A stretch of DNA of 64,000 nucleotides from Bacteroidaceae bacterium (GTDB lineage Bacteria; Bacteroidota; Bacteroidia; Bacteroidales; Bacteroidaceae). This document shows positions 46,001-54,194 of the stretch, piece by piece. The stretch's first letter is position 1, and each line of letters opens with the position of its first letter. Location of the stretch: NCBI GenBank assembly GCA_017534535.1, contig JAFXVZ010000002.1, positions 1-64,000 of the forward strand. The letters run 5' to 3'. The notes under the pieces were generated by a model. That model searched no databases, was not told the origin of the DNA, and saw nothing but the letters and a program-made list of their open reading frames with translations. A program made the position numbers and the translations under genes.

Positions 46001-46778
46001 AACCGTTCATAGTGGCTCCATAGTTTTTCACAAAAGCCTTAATCTGCAGATCAGCATCACGATAGTTCTCATCTAAGTCAGTTATTACCTGCCAATCCAT
46101 CAAGCGAGTTTTAGGAGTAGCCATTACCCATACATTATCGAAGATACCAGCCAGTCGCCAGTAGTCTTGCCCTTCCAAGTAATAACCGTCGCTATATTTG
46201 GTCACCATCACAGCTACTGTATTCTTGCCTTTTTTCAGATAAGAAGTGATGTCATATTCAGCAGGTTCCTGAGCACCTTCGTTGTAACCTACCTCATGTC
46301 CATTCACCCACACGAATGAAGCTGAAGCCACCTTCTCAAAGCGAAGGAATATCTGCTTGCCGCTCCAGTCTGCAGGCAAATTGAACGAAGTACGATAAGC
46401 ACCTGTGGGGTTATACTCACGAGGTACATGGGGCGGATTGGCCTTGAAAGGTGCGTGGACATTGCGAAACAGTTTGTCACCATAGCCCTGCATCTCCCAA
46501 TTGGAAGGCACGTCAATCAAGCCCCATTTGCTGTCGTTAAAATTGGTCTGAAAGAATTGCTGGGGGATGTTTTCTGGTACATCAGCGAAAAAGAACTTCC
46601 ACTTGCCATTGAGCGAAAGACTGCTTTGGGGAATAAAGTATGCATGTCCTTCCTCCTGCCCCTGTTCATAAACTTGTGTATTTTCCAAATAATCATACAG
46701 ATGTTGCATGAATCCTTGCTGAGCATGGCTCACCATAGACAAGCTGCAAAACAAGGTAAACAAAAAAAACTTATTCAT
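43044..46778 (-). CDS. Large GH2 beta-galactosidase with internal LamG domain
   Basis: 1244 aa with signal peptide MNKFFLFTLFCSLSMVSHAQ. Sugar-binding domain with WVNGHEVGYNEGA, immunoglobulin-like domain, TIM barrel with acid/base E460 (SAGNESGEG) and nucleophile E527 (FMDEYLSVAGNGGGG), then a LamG/concanavalin-like domain (about 590-760; LYAVYDDAQIRLFIDGQE) inserted before the C-terminal Bgal_small domain (YYGRGPQENYPDRKTG). It likely releases galactose from glycans outside the cytoplasm. The start at 46778 was chosen because a -7 box (plus 46809-46816) covers the longer start. A short peptide QKLMVNRQSSTGSK (43993-44020) is encoded by repeat words. Divergent from the esterase-like gene. 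Confidence 0.93.
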   Translation of the reverse strand: MNKFFLFTLFCSLSMVSHAQQGFMQHLYDYLENTQVYEQGQEEGHAYFIPQSSLSLNGKWKFFFADVPENIPQQFFQTNFNDSKWGLIDVPSNWEMQGYGDKLFRNVHAPFKANPPHVPREYNPTGAYRTSFNLPADWSGKQIFLRFEKVASASFVWVNGHEVGYNEGAQEPAEYDITSYLKKGKNTVAVMVTKYSDGYYLEGQDYWRLAGIFDNVWVMATPKTRLMDWQVITDLDENYRDADLQIKAFVKNYGATMNGLQVKATLKDKNGQQIAVMHGAVPEVAEHQIAETSFNHHVTNPLKWTSETPNLYALNLQLLQNGQLIDEVNTRIGVKETKIIGETFYLNGVPFKVNAQNSHMQHPVMGHAMTEEVIRKDFEILKQFNFNAVRTSHYPPVNKYLELADEYGLFIIDETGDEAHASEQISRDDQYLGMYQERVRRMVLRDRNHPCVLFWSAGNESGEGHLIGEVIKEGKKYDPTRSWMYGGNAYSHPAEEIIGPRYPSPEELDLQVGLHGDGDTRPSFMDEYLSVAGNGGGGLDDFWRVIYNHPRTMGGAIWDFVSPGLQEPARLLRDDSPFHTPAHLMGNAKLIKGKNGTVLDLNGHDQWVEVYRADNVEISSNQLTITMQVYPRKLISSCGSFITKGSKQLGIQQEGKEDISFYIYTDKLYKATGKLPVDWEYNWHQLYAVYDDAQIRLFIDGQEVANAEAKGNIRNLPMPLNIGRNEETHGQETDVYICDAQIDKVGVFDKALPVDGLTAEKAVLWLDFESETNKGTFFSYGIGARTYGSIWPDRTPQPEMWQMKKTVQPLSFSMLDAAQGLVEVWNRNHFLPASHYDNTWQIECEGQIVASGALEIHTAALQKEVVKVPYSLTNIDSGKEYFLRISSKLKQDELWAKKGFEVSWDQLPLNNTSKDNIQKLMVNRQSSTGSKLNLMQSADGYTITGPGFAYRFNKDGQLCSIVKEGKELLMSPLQLNVWRAPLANEQDQWNSWRALGRDMLTSVYGMQLATVYYQANLDHLTYTPLQIEAQLVDGNAYVRVRDFMQFGSPTMTRQDSYIFGAQYNGYEESYLYVIHPDGNVNLTHELTPQGSMPMWLPRIGLTLTLDKSLQQVDYYGRGPQENYPDRKTGYAVGQYHNTVDGMYEPYLIPQDNGLRTDNREMKLSDTQGRGIEVSMNELFNFNVSNYSTENLTKAVYQYQLQKQDGVTLNLDYATSGVGCTARGIFPAYRALPTAYKRVINIKLN

Positions 46779-46808
46779 ATTTTCATTCAGGTTAACAATT
46801 TTATGGTA

Positions 46809-46846
46809 CAAAGATACGGATTTATTTTAAAAATCACTATCTTTGT
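46809..46846. promoter_or_regulatory. Divergent promoter pair
   Basis: Minus-strand -7 TATCTTTG (plus CAAAGATA, 46809-46816) for the GH2-GH30 operon and plus-strand -7 TATCTTTG (46839-46846) for the esterase-dehydratase-permease operon. The two boxes are 22 bp apart, so their -33 regions overlap and the two operons probably share control. Confidence 0.75.
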
Positions 46847-46877
46847 CACAATAAAGGATAAACAAAACATTAAGTAT

Positions 46878-48152
46878 ATGAGAAAAATTATGATGATTGG
46901 CGCCACCCTGTTAATGGCAGCATGCACAAGACCTGCTGCCGAAGTAGAGAATGTGGAGATTAACACCGAAGTGGGCGATTTTGGTATGTTGGTAAATGCC
47001 ATAGAAATCACAGTAAACAACCCTCGTTCTATCAAAGGATTGACAGCAGCTGATTTTGACCTCGTAAACAATGTGCCTGGTGGGTATATGAACCCTGCCA
47101 CAGGAAAGATGTATGAGGAATATCAGGATGACGGCATTGTAGTGAGTACTAACAAGAATGTACTGCGCATCGAAGCTACCCCATTCAGCAAGGCAGGCAG
47201 AAGAGAGGACTTCAGGAACATCATTCCTTGGGAATTACATTGTGCCATTGACTCTGCCTTGAATGTAACACCCGATATGGTAAATGGTGAGAAAGTGGAT
47301 GTGTTGGATGATTGCATCAAAGGCAGTTTCACATTTGCCGGTCTGACCCGTGAGTATATGCTGCATTTGCCTAAAGATAAGGATGGTAATGTAATTGCCA
47401 ATGTGCCTTTGTTGGTTTGGCAAATTGGTGGTGGCGAGTACGACAAAGACCTGATGACGGTGGCTACAGCCAATCGTTGTCTGGTATCTTTGGCAAAAGA
47501 GGGCATCCCATGTGCAGCTTTGGTGTTTGCATTGGCTAATCCAAACTACTCCTATAGTGCATCGCTCTATCCTGAGAAGATTGAACTAATTGACCGTAAC
47601 AATGCTTTGCAAATGGCGTTTATTGACCAACTGATTGCAGAGGGTAAAGTGGACGGCAGCAAATTGTTCTGTGCTGGAGCTTCCTCTGGTGGTGGTTGCA
47701 CCATGCGTTTCATGATGCAGTTTGCCGATCGCTTCAAGGCAGCAATCCCTTGTTGTGCTATGGACCCAATCGTACCTATTCATCAGGTTGAAGAGAAATA
47801 TAAAGGTCAATATGCCAACGATGTAGAGAAGGTTTGGAAGAGCAACAAGGCCGTTTATAAGTGGAATGGCACTGACATGGTACTTAGTCCTATGGACATC
47901 AAGGCTTTTGTGAATCTGCCCATGTATTTCGCTCATGCTGAAAGCGACAGAACTTGCAAAGTGGCAAGTACGTATGCTTATACGGAAGCCCGCAAGCGTT
48001 TGGGTGCCAAGAACGACCAGATGATTATTTATTCTGATGCTGATTTGGCGAAGTGGAATGTACCAGCTATGTTGTCACATTTCAGTTGGGTACCTCTGTT
48101 GCAAGATTACTCTGAGGGCACACCGATGAATTGGTTAGTGAAGCAAATGTAA
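46878..48152 (+). CDS. Exported alpha/beta-hydrolase (esterase-like), lipoprotein
   Basis: 424 aa. Lipobox LLMAAC in MRKIMMIGATLLMAACTRPA. The alpha/beta-hydrolase core has FCAGASSGGGCTMRFM (G-x-S-x-G nucleophile elbow), and a late LSHFSWVPLLQ may give the catalytic histidine; the layout resembles PHB-depolymerase-like and carbohydrate esterases. The first 100 residues are a separate beta-rich domain. The true start follows the -7 box at 46839 by 32 nt; the open frame continues 150 codons further upstream without support. Its stop overlaps the start of the dehydratase (TAATG). Confidence 0.8.
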   Translation: MRKIMMIGATLLMAACTRPAAEVENVEINTEVGDFGMLVNAIEITVNNPRSIKGLTAADFDLVNNVPGGYMNPATGKMYEEYQDDGIVVSTNKNVLRIEATPFSKAGRREDFRNIIPWELHCAIDSALNVTPDMVNGEKVDVLDDCIKGSFTFAGLTREYMLHLPKDKDGNVIANVPLLVWQIGGGEYDKDLMTVATANRCLVSLAKEGIPCAALVFALANPNYSYSASLYPEKIELIDRNNALQMAFIDQLIAEGKVDGSKLFCAGASSGGGCTMRFMMQFADRFKAAIPCCAMDPIVPIHQVEEKYKGQYANDVEKVWKSNKAVYKWNGTDMVLSPMDIKAFVNLPMYFAHAESDRTCKVASTYAYTEARKRLGAKNDQMIIYSDADLAKWNVPAMLSHFSWVPLLQDYSEGTPMNWLVKQM

Positions 48153-49879
48153 TGAATATGGAACTGAATAGTCAAAAAGTAAGACAGTTAGCACCTGAAA
48201 ACGACCCATTGAAAATAGGTATGGGTTGGACTGTTGCCGATCTCGACAAACCTCAGATAATGGTAGAGAGCACCTTTGGCGACTCCCATCCTGGCAGTGC
48301 GCACCTTGATCAGTTTGTAGGTGAAGCTGTAAAAGGTATCGCAGAGGCTGGTGGCAAAGCAGCCCGTTATTTTGTGACTGATATCTGCGATGGTATAGCA
48401 CAAGGGCATGACGGCATCAACTATTCGCTCGTTAGCCGTGATATGATTGCCAACATGATAGAGATTCATGGGAACTCCACAGGATTTGATGGAGGCGTTT
48501 TCATTGCCTCGTGCGACAAGTCGGTACCAGCCTGTCTGATGGGGCTTTGTCGTCTGAATATACCAAGCATCATGATTACGGGTGGTGTAATGGATGCTGG
48601 TCCTGACTTACTGACATTAGAACAGATAGGTGCCTATTCCGCCATGTGCCAACGTGGGGAAATCAGCGAGGAGCAACTGTTGTTCTATAAGCATCATGCT
48701 TGTCCGTCATGTGGTGCCTGCTCATTTATGGGTACCGCAAGTACCATGCAGATCATGGCGGAGGCTTTGGGCTTGATGTTACCAGGTTCTGCTTTGATGC
48801 CTGCCACCTCTATAGAGTTAAAGCAGAAAGCATACGAAGCAGGCAAACAAGTGATGAAACTGGCAAAGAAAGGTTTGAAGGTAAGCGATATAGTGACAAA
48901 GAAATCATTTGAAAACGCCATTATGGTGCATGCAGCTATCAGTGGTTCCACCAACTCGTTGCTGCATATCCCAGCTATCGCCCACGAATTGGGCATAGAG
49001 ATTGACAGTGATACCTTCGACCATATGCACCGAGGTGCCCATTACCTGTTAGATATCCGTCCTGCAGGTCGTTGGCCAGCACAATTCTTCTACTATGCAG
49101 GAGGCGTACCAGCCGTAATGGAAGAAATCAAGTCCATGCTTCATCTTGATGTACTGACTGTAACAGGCAAGACCTTAGGTGAGAATCTGGAAGAGTTGAA
49201 AGCCAATGGATTCTATGACCATTGTGAACAATATCTAGCGAAGTGGAACTTGAAACGTACGGATGTGATTCGCCGTTTCGACCACGCCATAGGAATTGAC
49301 GGAACAGTGGCGATTCTGAAAGGCAATCTGGCACCTGAGGGCTCTGTGGTGAAGCATTCTGCTGTTCCCAAGGAAATGTTCAAAGCCATACTTAGGGCTC
49401 GTCCTTTCGATTGTGAGGAAGATGCGATTGCAGCTGTATTGTCGCATAAAATCAAGCCTGGCGATGCTGTGATAATCCGTTATGAAGGTCCAAAAGGCTC
49501 TGGCATGCCTGAGATGTTCTACACAACCGAAGCCATTTCCTCAGATGCAGAATTGGGCAAGAGCATTGCCCTGATTACTGACGGACGCTTCTCGGGAGCA
49601 TCCAAAGGCCCTGCCATTGGGCACGTTTCACCAGAAGCTGCAGAGGGTGGTCCTATTGCGCTGATAGAGGAAGGTGACTTGATACATATTGATATCCCTG
49701 CCCGTATATTGGAAGTAGTAGGAATTAAGGGTGTTGAGATGTCACCTGCAGAAGTGGACAAGGTGTTGGCTGAGCGCAAAGCTGCTTGGCAACCTAAGGA
49801 ATTAAAATATAAGAGTGGTGTACTGAAACTGTTCTCAGAAAAGGCTGTTTCACCCATGAAAGGAGGATATATATGTTAG
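48152..49879 (+). CDS. IlvD/Edd-family dehydratase, probably of a sugar acid
   Basis: 575 aa. The Fe-S cysteines are visible in FIASCDKSVPA and HHACPSCGACSFMGTAST, and a C-terminal LITDGRFSGASKGPAIGH is typical of the family. The start, DPLKIGMGWTVADLDKPQIM, is unlike true IlvD; pairing with a GntP gene suggests an aldonate dehydratase (gluconate, galactonate, xylonate or arabinonate) giving a 2-keto-3-deoxy acid. ATG 48152 overlaps the esterase stop; 48158 is an alternative. Overlaps the GntP gene by 7 nt. No KDG kinase or aldolase is in the window. Confidence 0.82.
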   Translation: MNMELNSQKVRQLAPENDPLKIGMGWTVADLDKPQIMVESTFGDSHPGSAHLDQFVGEAVKGIAEAGGKAARYFVTDICDGIAQGHDGINYSLVSRDMIANMIEIHGNSTGFDGGVFIASCDKSVPACLMGLCRLNIPSIMITGGVMDAGPDLLTLEQIGAYSAMCQRGEISEEQLLFYKHHACPSCGACSFMGTASTMQIMAEALGLMLPGSALMPATSIELKQKAYEAGKQVMKLAKKGLKVSDIVTKKSFENAIMVHAAISGSTNSLLHIPAIAHELGIEIDSDTFDHMHRGAHYLLDIRPAGRWPAQFFYYAGGVPAVMEEIKSMLHLDVLTVTGKTLGENLEELKANGFYDHCEQYLAKWNLKRTDVIRRFDHAIGIDGTVAILKGNLAPEGSVVKHSAVPKEMFKAILRARPFDCEEDAIAAVLSHKIKPGDAVIIRYEGPKGSGMPEMFYTTEAISSDAELGKSIALITDGRFSGASKGPAIGHVSPEAAEGGPIALIEEGDLIHIDIPARILEVVGIKGVEMSPAEVDKVLAERKAAWQPKELKYKSGVLKLFSEKAVSPMKGGYIC

Positions 49880-51213
49880 ATCCGACGAGACTGATAATAG
49901 CCGCATTGATTGGCCTGGTGATATTGCTGGTGCTCATCATCAAGTTCAAGGTGCAGGCAATGATTGCCATCCTGATTGGCGCTGTTGCAATCGGCCTGAT
50001 GGCTGGTATGCCCTATAGTGAGATAGTTGGTTCGGTGAACCAAGGCATTGGAGAAACCTTGAAAGGCATCGCCTTGTTGGTGGGCTTGGGCTCTATGTTT
50101 GGTGCCATCTTGGAGGCTTCAGGAGGGGCGCAGACGTTAGCTGTAACAATGGTACGCAAGTTTGGCGACCAAAAAGCAGCATGGGCGTTGGGCATCACAG
50201 GTTTGGTGATTGCAATGCCCGTATTCTTCGATGCGGGACTTATCATCCTCATACCACTTGCCTTCTCATTGGCAAAGCGTACTAAACGTTCCACTTTATA
50301 TTATGCAATCCCTTTGTTGGCAGGTCTTGCCGTAGGTCACGCCTTTATCCCCCCTACTCCTGGTCCTGTGTTGGTGGCCACCATGCTGAACGTAGAGTTG
50401 GGTTGGGTCATCATGGTGGGCATCTGTTGCGGCATCGTGTCGATGATTGTGGCTGGTCCTATCTGGGGCAGCATAGCAGGCAAGAAATTCCATATTCCTG
50501 TGCCTGAGCATGTGGCTAACCAGCCTGATATCGACGAGAGCAAGCTTCCTTCCTTCTGGACTATTGTGTGCATCGTACTGATTCCTCTGATACTGATTAT
50601 CCTCAATTCGGTAGCAAAGGTAGTGCCTGCTATGAGTAGCGTACAACCCATTTTGGCATTCTTGGGTGAACCTTTTGTTGCATTGACTATAGCCGTAGTA
50701 GTAGCTATGATTATACTGGGTTATGGCCATGGGTATACTAAAGCAGAACTTGAACGAGTAATGACTAAAAGTTTGGAACCTACAGGATTAATATTACTCG
50801 TAACAGCCTCAGGTGGAGTGCTCCGCTACATCCTTCAGAACTCAGGACTGGGCACTGTAATTGGTGATGCTGTAGCTTCTGCCTCTTTGCCTATCGTGGT
50901 GGTGGCATTCGTAGTAGCAGCATTGGTACGTATCTCTGTAGGCTCTGCTACTGTGGCCATGACGATGGCTGCAGGCATCATTGCCGCCATGCCAGAGGTA
51001 AGCAACCTCTCACCCATTTATCTGGCATGCACCACAGCGGCCATTGCAGGTGGCTCCACCGTTTGCTCCCATTTCAACGACTCTGGTTTCTGGTTGGTCA
51101 AGTCTTTAGTAGGTATGGATGAGACCACTACCCTCAAGACTTGGACGGTGATGGAGACCTTGGTGGGCACCACAGGCTTCCTGGTAGCTTTGGTCATCTC
51201 CATGTTTGCATAA
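49873..51213 (+). CDS. GntP-family permease (sugar acid:H+ symporter)
   Basis: 446 aa with about 12 hydrophobic segments. HAFIPPTPGPVLVATMLNVELG and SAT-rich stretch VGSATVAMTMAAGIIAAMPE are GntP family signatures, as is the CSHFNDSGFWLVKSLVGM close to the end. It would import an aldonate such as gluconate for the dehydratase encoded just upstream (overlap 49873-49879). A second GntP paralogue is at 58624. Confidence 0.9.
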   Translation: MLDPTRLIIAALIGLVILLVLIIKFKVQAMIAILIGAVAIGLMAGMPYSEIVGSVNQGIGETLKGIALLVGLGSMFGAILEASGGAQTLAVTMVRKFGDQKAAWALGITGLVIAMPVFFDAGLIILIPLAFSLAKRTKRSTLYYAIPLLAGLAVGHAFIPPTPGPVLVATMLNVELGWVIMVGICCGIVSMIVAGPIWGSIAGKKFHIPVPEHVANQPDIDESKLPSFWTIVCIVLIPLILIILNSVAKVVPAMSSVQPILAFLGEPFVALTIAVVVAMIILGYGHGYTKAELERVMTKSLEPTGLILLVTASGGVLRYILQNSGLGTVIGDAVASASLPIVVVAFVVAALVRISVGSATVAMTMAAGIIAAMPEVSNLSPIYLACTTAAIAGGSTVCSHFNDSGFWLVKSLVGMDETTTLKTWTVMETLVGTTGFLVALVISMFA

Positions 51214-51240
51214 ACTTACAAAAAAATCAAAAATAATACC

Positions 51241-51560
51241 ATGAATAAGCGAATTAACATTTACGAAGAGGCTAACCGCTGTTTGCTGTGCCAAGACCCG
51301 CCTTGCAGCAAAGCCTGCAAAACAGGCGACCCCGCTCGAGCCATTCGTGCCATTCGTTTCGATAACCACAAGCCAGCCCTGCAATGGGTAAAGCAGTGTT
51401 CAGATGCAGATCTGGAGCGGGCGGAACAGGCCTGCATACACTATAACTGGCCTATTCATATCAAGGAGATAATACGCTCCATCAGTCCCGACGATGTTGA
51501 CAACAGCCATTATCCTGACCTCAATATCACCTTCTGCGGCATACAATGTGAAAATCCATT
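51241..51560 (+). pseudogene. Truncated dihydropyrimidine dehydrogenase-like gene (N-terminal part)
   Basis: The N-terminal ferredoxin-like region of a Bacteroidetes-type dihydropyrimidine/dihydroorotate dehydrogenase: ANRCLLCQDPPCSKACKTGD, PARAIRAIRFDNHKPALQWV, CSDADLERAEQACIHYNWPI and the first residues of the catalytic barrel, ITFCGIQCENPFF. The similarity then stops abruptly; the remaining 35 codons of the open frame (VCFLSMSRHTNRNKNY onward) are unrelated. The FMN barrel and Fe-S C-terminus are gone. It sits 27 nt after the GntP gene. The join coincides with the end of a minus-strand signal-peptide gene (next entry). Confidence 0.8.
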
Positions 51561-51642
51561 CTTTGTTTGCTTCCTGAGCATGAGTCGGCATACCAATCGC
51601 AATAAAAACTACCCAAATAAGGATTACAAATATATTTCTCAT
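51561..51642 (-). pseudogene. Truncated exported-protein gene, signal peptide only
   Basis: Minus strand: ATG at 51642, then MRNIFVILIWVVFIAIGMPT and HAQEANKEW, a textbook signal peptide ending in an AHAQ-like site. About 29 codons on, it enters the antisense of the truncated dehydrogenase. A -7 box TACCTTTG (plus CAAAGGTA 51666-51673) with a 20-nt leader supports a once-functional gene. The product cannot be identified. Confidence 0.6.
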
Positions 51643-51770
51643 ATTCTCATATTATTATTGATAAGCAAAGGTAGTGAAAATTGAATGCAAAATAAAACAA
51701 ACTTGTATATTTAACTCCTTATAGACTATAAAAAGCTACATTTCCGTTACTCTCATTAAACAAAACTCAC

Positions 51771-51778
51771 TATCTTTG
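51771..51778 (+). promoter_or_regulatory. -7 box of the GH53-like gene
   Basis: TATCTTTG at 51771-51778 followed by CA, 25 bp before the ATG at 51804. Confidence 0.7.
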
Positions 51779-51803
51779 CAGGTGTAAACATAATTGTAAT
51801 AGA

Positions 51804-53048
51804 ATGAAGAAGCAAATAATCCTTTTCATCACAGCCATCATGTGTATGTCTTGCACGTATTCTCGGGAAGAACAAGTCGATGAATTTCGCATGGCATTGT
51901 CAGTAAGTCCTTTTACTACCAGTATGTTCCGAAATGGATACACTTATCAGGTTGGTGACCAAACTGCCAAGAATTTGGAAGAATTGGAACGGATCTATAT
52001 AAATGCTGGAGCTACTGAAATGTTTGCCAGAATTGCCACCAAGCGCCATCCTACCCCAGAGGATGAAAGTGTAGCTGATTCCAACACCAACAGCCATACA
52101 CTGGAACAAGGATTAGCACTCTGCCAACTGGCAGCAAGGCTTCAAATCCCTATTAACCCTGAGATTATGTGTGCCTATATCTATATGGATATGGAGACCC
52201 AGCAGGCTCCTGATTTCAGGGAGTATCCAGAGATCATGCCCTTGCAACACGGCAAGGCTTGGGAGGAACTGAACTTAGACGAAATATGCGAGGTACTTCG
52301 GGCATATGGCAAGTTGGTGGCTACAGAGATACTGAATACTGGCTGTACAGTAAATAATTGGAACTTGGGCAATGAGGCTAACTTCGGCTTCGCAGGAATC
52401 AGCATCGGCCTGAAAACGGCAGTTAATCCTGCTTTGGCAACTGTTGACCCCATGCAACGCTATATGGCTCCGGTTGAATGGATGGAAGAGAACTTATGGA
52501 AGCATCATGCCAAGGCGATGAATGCACTCTCACAAGGCATTATAGATGCCTACGATACTCTTGGCAAGGATCATTCTAACGTGAAATTCTCAACCCACAT
52601 TGCTACTGTTGTGTTCCCTACGGAGCATACCGTGAGCTATTTCAACTGCCTACGTAAGAACGGCTATAACCTTGATGTTGCTGGCATTAGCTTCTACCCA
52701 AGTGCTCCGTCAGCCTTCCAAAACAGTATGGATCTATACCATGAGACTGTTCAAGCCATCACAGAACAGTGCCACCTGCCCGTTTTTATTGCTGAGTTTT
52801 CTTATCCTTCCGGACCCGTTACTGGTGCCTTTGCCGGATGGAGTATCCCCGCTGATGGTTATGATATCAGTGAGGATGGACAAGCCGCTATCTACCATGA
52901 TGTCATCAGTTGGGGTAAAGAGCATGGCGTTGTGGGCATTCGCTATTGGGCTGCCGACTTGGCTGAGGGCTGGAGCAATATGAGCATGTTTCGATTCGAA
53001 GGTAAGCAAGGTATAGCCAAAAGCATCCTACTAAACCAATATAAATGA
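51804..53048 (+). CDS. GH53-like (endo-galactanase type) lipoprotein
   Basis: 414 aa. Lipobox MCMSC after MKKQIILFITAI. The body looks like a clan GH-A TIM barrel: VNNWNLGNEANFGF (acid/base E), LDVAGISFYPS (matching GH53 IGLSYYP) and VFIAEFSYPSGP (nucleophile E), then GIRYWAADLAEGWSNMSMF. GH53 enzymes cleave beta-1,4-galactan in arabinogalactan; the match is distant, so the exact linkage is uncertain. It is followed 3 nt later by the propeller-like gene, with which it must be co-expressed. Confidence 0.7.
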   Translation: MKKQIILFITAIMCMSCTYSREEQVDEFRMALSVSPFTTSMFRNGYTYQVGDQTAKNLEELERIYINAGATEMFARIATKRHPTPEDESVADSNTNSHTLEQGLALCQLAARLQIPINPEIMCAYIYMDMETQQAPDFREYPEIMPLQHGKAWEELNLDEICEVLRAYGKLVATEILNTGCTVNNWNLGNEANFGFAGISIGLKTAVNPALATVDPMQRYMAPVEWMEENLWKHHAKAMNALSQGIIDAYDTLGKDHSNVKFSTHIATVVFPTEHTVSYFNCLRKNGYNLDVAGISFYPSAPSAFQNSMDLYHETVQAITEQCHLPVFIAEFSYPSGPVTGAFAGWSIPADGYDISEDGQAAIYHDVISWGKEHGVVGIRYWAADLAEGWSNMSMFRFEGKQGIAKSILLNQYK

Positions 53049-53051
53049 ATT

Positions 53052-54194
53052 ATGAGAAACGCCTTGGTTTTATTCTGGCTGATATGTATATCATTCTCGC
53101 CACTTTATGCTCAAAGCACTGAGCCTGTGAGCGAGAATCAAATACCCATATCCCTCCCCGACTCCATTGTTTCAGGCCCCTTCCAAACTGGCCACATACA
53201 AGGCTTTGCCATTGACTCACGCCACCAATATGTCTATTATTCCTATACCACCATGTTGGTTAAATCCGACATGCAGGGTCGTGTAATCGGCACCGTAAAG
53301 GGACTACTCGGCCACTTGGGATGCCTTGATTTCAACGAGGCAGATGGTCGTATTTATGGCTCGTTGGAATATAAAAATGATGCCATTGGAAAGGGAATTT
53401 TGCAGATGGAGCAAAGCGATCAAACTCTCGACAACGCTTTTTACATAGCCATCTTTGATGTAGAAAAAATCAACCGTATGGATATGGATGCTGAACGAGA
53501 TGGAATCATGACCACCGTCTATCTACCCACCGTTTTGGACGATTACCTGGCACATGTTTCCATAGGTACAGAAAACAAGGAACACCGTTTCGGATGCAGT
53601 GGCATAGACGGAGTGAGTTTTGGACCTCGGTTTGGCAAGCTGGATGGGAAACAATACCTGACGGTAGCCTATGGTATCTATGGAGAGACCGACCGTTCTG
53701 ACAATGATTACCAGGTGCTACTACAATATGACATTACTAAATGGAAAGCCTATGAGCATCCGCTTTCGCAAGAACAATTGCATCGTCAAGGACCCCGAAA
53801 GCCTAATGGCCGTTATTTTGTTTGGACAGGAAACACCACCTATGGGGTACAGAATCTTGAGTATGATGCCCATAGCCACACTTGGTATTTGGCAGTCTAT
53901 AAGGGTCAGAAAACAAAATATCCCAACTACTCCCTCTTTGCTATTGATGGCACTTCACGACCAGTATCTCAACCTCTTCTAGGAATACCATATTTGAAAC
54001 GGGGTAAGGTTATTCCCTTAAAGCAAGATGGATTACAAGATCCTTTAACTGGCATCCGGGGTTGGCACTTCCCTTATGGCAGTACAGGCATCTGTGCCAT
54101 AGGTGATGGGCAATTCTATATTTCGGAAAACTATCAGACATCCCAAGGTCAAGGTGCTGTATTACGACTTTATCGTCATTTCCCTCAAGAATGA
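53052..54194 (+). CDS. Secreted beta-propeller-like protein of unknown function
   Basis: 380 aa with signal peptide MRNALVLFWLICISFSPLYA. No family recognised. Repeated patterns of beta strands such as GFAIDSRHQYVYYSYTTMLV, LGCLDFNEADGRIYGSLEY and QNLEYDAHSHTWYLAVYKG suggest a six- or seven-bladed propeller fold. The HIQGFAIDS and HRFGCSGIDGVSFGP segments look like the more conserved parts. It is coupled to the GH53-like gene (3 nt), so a role in the same glycan breakdown (binding or lyase-like activity) is reasonable but inferred. Confidence 0.65.
   Translation: MRNALVLFWLICISFSPLYAQSTEPVSENQIPISLPDSIVSGPFQTGHIQGFAIDSRHQYVYYSYTTMLVKSDMQGRVIGTVKGLLGHLGCLDFNEADGRIYGSLEYKNDAIGKGILQMEQSDQTLDNAFYIAIFDVEKINRMDMDAERDGIMTTVYLPTVLDDYLAHVSIGTENKEHRFGCSGIDGVSFGPRFGKLDGKQYLTVAYGIYGETDRSDNDYQVLLQYDITKWKAYEHPLSQEQLHRQGPRKPNGRYFVWTGNTTYGVQNLEYDAHSHTWYLAVYKGQKTKYPNYSLFAIDGTSRPVSQPLLGIPYLKRGKVIPLKQDGLQDPLTGIRGWHFPYGSTGICAIGDGQFYISENYQTSQGQGAVLRLYRHFPQE

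Noticed and set aside
46428..46877. N-terminal extension of 150 codons to the esterase-like protein
   Set aside because: It is antisense to the GH2 gene and covers the divergent promoters; a lipoprotein signal begins exactly at 46878, after a -7 box at 46839.
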